In this document: one piece after another, positions 56,456 through 64,000 of the stretch
Position numbering within the stretch: position 1 is the stretch's first letter
How the letters are laid out: the number at the start of each line of letters is the position of its first letter
Origin: Allolobophora icterica
Lineage: Eukaryota; Annelida; Clitellata; Crassiclitellata; Lumbricidae
Length of the DNA: 64,000 nt
Assembly: GCA_963556255.1 (NCBI GenBank)
Contig: OY744617.1
Coordinates: 28,103,160-28,167,159, forward strand
Reading direction: 5' to 3'
The notes under the pieces: model-generated
The model's database searches: none
Seen by the model: the letters and a program-made list of their open reading frames with translations, nothing else
What the model was told of the DNA's origin: nothing
Translations under genes and position numbers: made by a program

Positions 56456-56689
56456 AGTTATTCATTTATTAATTTATGGATTTTCGTAATTTATTTATAT
56501 TAAGCACTTAATATTAAGAACTTGAATTAACTGTAATTGTAATTGAACAATTATATAGCGCCACTCAAAGAGCAAATTAATCAGAAGCCTTGACCTTAAT
56601 TAATTATTGAACAATTGTTTTTGCTTCAGATGTTGATATACACTGATCAGCTTGTCAAAGAAAATATCCTCTGAGATCTGCAACTACAA

Positions 56690-56825
56690 TGAACCTACTC
56701 TGCCAGCATACCCATGAGCGTTTGATGGGCCCTATAAGGGTCCCATATGAGCCTTATAAAGGTCCTGTAAGGGTTCCATATGTGCCCTATAAGGGCTCCG
56801 TGTAGGTACGTATGCTGGCAGGGTG
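56690..56825. mobile_element. Small TIR element with tandem CCCTATAAGGG core
   Basis: Ends CTGCCAGCATACCC and GTATGCTGGCAG. The core is about five imperfect palindromic units of CCTATAAGGGTCCCATATG. Resembles minisatellite-carrying MITE-like elements known in bivalves (established type, identity not tested). Confidence 0.65.
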
Positions 56826-57349
56826 AATGTTGCAATGTTCAGAAATGTTTCTCTGGAATTTAGTTAGCATTGCCTTTTCTGCTTTTAGGAAAACTTAACT
56901 ATGCCAATTCGGAATTGTTATCTCATTTTTAAAAATGTATTTCTCCGGTTTGTGCTGAATTATGTTTAATTGGTTCAGATTCATTTCCGGTTTTTAGAAA
57001 ATCTGAACTCTTAGAATTTTTCTCGTCTTCTGCGTTCTTTTCTGTTTTCGACGAATTTCTCGCTCTCGTTGAACAATCTGAGTTCAATGGTCTGTTTTGT
57101 TGTATTATGAGTTGACTTTCATTTAAGTTCATCGTGTAATTTAATTTATTCACAGCATGCAATGTAACAACAATAATAATGATTATAATCGTCATCATCA
57201 TAATTAATCATCATCATCATCGTCGTCGTCACCATAATAATATTAATGCATAATAAACTTCTTTTAAATCCTTAGGTATCCTTGCAACCTTGAGTCAAAT
57301 GAAAATAGCAATACTGTACAATTATAATTTATCATAAGTAGGCCTATGA

Positions 57350-57353
57350 TTAA

Positions 57354-57411
<58 letters not shown>
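57350..57411. repeat. (ATT)n microsatellite
   Basis: Pure ATT run. Confidence 0.97.
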
Positions 57412-57414
<3 letters not shown>

Positions 57415-57419
57415 TGTTT

Positions 57420-57765
57420 AGTAGGCTGTGCTCCGTCTTAGCTGAAGGAGCTTTTCTGTTTCTCATTCTCTTCCATCCATGGCCACAGATTCCTCCACTC
57501 TGCTACGCAATGTGACTTGGTTGTTCCACCGGTCCGGACTTCCACTGTCCAGCATAGAAGTTTTCTGAGGTCGGTCCATCCTCCTGGAATAATTTGCTTA
57601 GCAATCTGCCATATAAAGCCCCTCGGCCTCTCCGCCTCTTTTCCAGAAGCGATTGAAGACCATTCTGTTCGATCGTGGTTTCATTGTGTTGGTTTGGTAG
57701 CGCCTCTGATGAGTATCTCTTGAAGTGGCGCCATATAAATTTGCAATTACAATTACAATAATTAT
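57420..57765 (+). repeat. LINE 3' fragment
   Basis: RT C-terminal remnant (CDLVVPPVRTSTVQHRSF) and GGCGCCATATAAATTTGCAA tail with ATTACA repeats. Confidence 0.82.
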
Positions 57766-57769
57766 TAAA

Positions 57770-59143
57770 ACAATATCAGCGCAGTGTAACGTAAAGCAGA
57801 GATTTCACAGAGTGTCAACTTTTACAAAACCACTCTGGCCTTGACTTTGGGAAATGCGCAACTGAAAGAGCTTAGGTGGTATACGGGTTAAAGATTCTCG
57901 TTTGGTTCATCTATCAACTCTCGTTCAGTAGTATTGCTATATCGAATCAACTCTGAAACGGACAAGATTGTTGGTCGGTTTCAATATCAGGTCAAAGGTC
58001 ACGTAGACCTACACGTGATGAACCAACCCAATTATCTTCCTATGTACTGAGCAGCATTGATAGCGGACCACCGTGTGATCTTTATATGTTATAATACTGA
58101 GGTATTGGCGTGACAGAAGATCGTGCGTGACAGAAGGCGTGCGAGATGTTGCAATCGTGTTAGGACGTTCTCTTGGTCTGTTGATTTGGAGTTTGTTGGC
58201 ACTTAAAATGTTGCTACTGGTGACAACTTTTCTGGTTACTTTACGCTGTGATTACACTGTAATTGTTACTGTTTTGTTTTCAGAACAATGCTCGAATTTT
58301 AACTTCTCTTGTTTCTGTTTGTTTCCGCTATTATTGTTCTTGATTGAGTTTTACTTTTCGTTTTTGATCTTTTCGAAAACACAAGCTTTATTAGTTCCGC
58401 TTTTGTTTTTTGTTTTTGTGTGTGTTGAAAAGTTCAACGTGTTGAAAGTAAGACTCTTGTGTGAGACTTTACGGGTCTCTGCGCTTGATTTCGTGGCATT
58501 AAATTTTACTGAATTCAGTTAGTTTGCGAAATATAGCAATTAATTTAAATTAAACAATTTTGTTTGAAACAACAGTTAAGATAGACTGGGAAAAATAGTA
58601 ATAAGTTCTTGAAATATTTTTGACTACTGAGCCAAATTATTTAACCAGATTTATTTGAAAACAAGATGAATTTAGAGTGGATTAAGAAAATGTTTTATCA
58701 CATGATTAGGAGCCACATAAGGTATCTAGAGGTATCTAGATATTATGTATGTATATATTTACATTCATACACACATACGTGTACATACAAAAAAGCATTC
58801 AGTCATACATGTATAAATACTGAAGATATATATAGGGATTATAGGCATACATACATATATATACATGCTTCTGTGTATGCATGCATGTTTGCAGACATAC
58901 ATACCTACTTACATATATGCATACAGAAGGACGTGAAGTAGCCTGTGTTATTAAGAAACATTACAATAGGCCATAAGTCTTTAAACGAGCCACTACCCTA
59001 CTTAACCGTACCTTACCTTACTCTAAGGGACAAGGCAACAGAGACCGGGAATCAGTAAGAAGCTGGCAACAGGTGTCTTAGAATCCCTTTTAAGCTTTGT
59101 GTGTATGCTCCCTTTCATCTGCATACGCTCCTAACTCTATACT
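57770..59143. other. Convergent intergenic region
   Basis: A 131-codon plus-strand ORF (58127-58522) is strongly hydrophobic and T-rich, with no homology I recognise. It may be chance or SORBS 3'UTR. (ACAT)-like patches lie at 58745-58925. No exon is seen. Confidence 0.45.
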
Positions 59144-63678
<4,535 letters not shown>

Positions 63679-64000
63679 CTACGAAAAAACAATAGAAAAC
63701 TAAGTGTTCTTCGGTTACCAGACAGTTTCATGCTCCTTAAAAGCGCTATAAGATCAGATAGACATATATCATGCATCAGTCGCATTATTTAAAGTTAGGC
63801 TCTACTCTTATATATATACCTGAGCGCAAGCGTAATTCGGGTGTTTAAACACGCGGAAGGAAACACTGCTATGGAATACTGACCTGTGCCTTTACTAATT
63901 ACCAAGTCGCTTTTCGGTCTAATTAGTAAAAATAATTGTAATTTAATTGTAATCGAACATTTACAATAGCGTCACTCAACGATTCAGAGGCGCTCCCTAC

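Noticed and set aside
58127..58522. 131-aa hydrophobic protein gene
   Set aside because: T-rich composition explains the Phe/Leu content. No splice context, homology or supported start was seen.

Overview
The window is eukaryotic, from an animal. The coding sequence is split into short exons with GT-AG (occasionally GC-AG) introns of consistent phase. Most of the rest is introns packed with microsatellites, tRNA-derived SINEs, LINE 3' ends, an LTR retrotransposon and many small terminal-inverted-repeat elements. Gene content, repeat style and the frequent octamer TAGGCCTA suggest a marine invertebrate such as a mollusc or other non-vertebrate bilaterian. I cannot place it more precisely from sequence alone.

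Three genes are supported. (1) Positions 1-6186, minus strand: eight exons of isovaleryl-CoA dehydrogenase (leucine catabolism, mitochondrial matrix). The start codon is inside the window and the 3' end runs off the left edge. (2) Positions 11819-55448, plus strand: a gene of about 44 kb with 17 phase-consistent exons (about 1,431 residues as modelled). It encodes a sorbin/CAP/vinexin-type (SORBS) adhesion adaptor with a PDZ domain at the N-terminus, three SH3 domains, and one 2.1-kb exon between SH3-2 and SH3-3 carrying ten copies of a Ser/Thr-Pro-rich repeat. (3) Positions 59144-63678, minus strand: the last two exons of an unidentified single-pass membrane protein (one transmembrane exon and a cytoplasmic tail of about 331 residues). 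Its ectodomain lies off the right edge. Genes 1 and 2 are head to head, genes 2 and 3 tail to tail.

Mobile DNA fills the remainder. Intergenic region 6.2-11.8 kb: a broken LINE whose reverse transcriptase is split at the YADD motif by a 1.2-kb insertion that includes a perfect 348-bp (GT)n tract, then SINEs and a small hAT-like element. SORBS intron 1 (11.9-33.6 kb): a 6.1-kb gag-protease-only LTR retrotransposon with LTRs that look identical and a 5-bp target duplication, long (ACAT)n fields, a 1.46-kb hAT-like element, and a roughly 54-bp tandem array carrying TGACGTCA sites. Later introns (33.7-55.3 kb): several small hAT-like elements with 8-bp target duplications, a 2.2-kb DNA transposon with long inverted repeats and a decayed transposase (47.2-49.4 kb), and many SINE and LINE tails. 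The region 55.4-59.1 kb holds a nested hAT-like element, LINE tails and a small tandem-core element.

The most unusual items are the PDZ plus SORBS architecture, the tandemly expanded SH3 linker, the gag-pro-only LTR element, the long-TIR transposon, a near-perfect 36-bp hairpin in an intron of gene 1, and the TGACGTCA array. All calls come from reading the sequence. No database search or computation was run.
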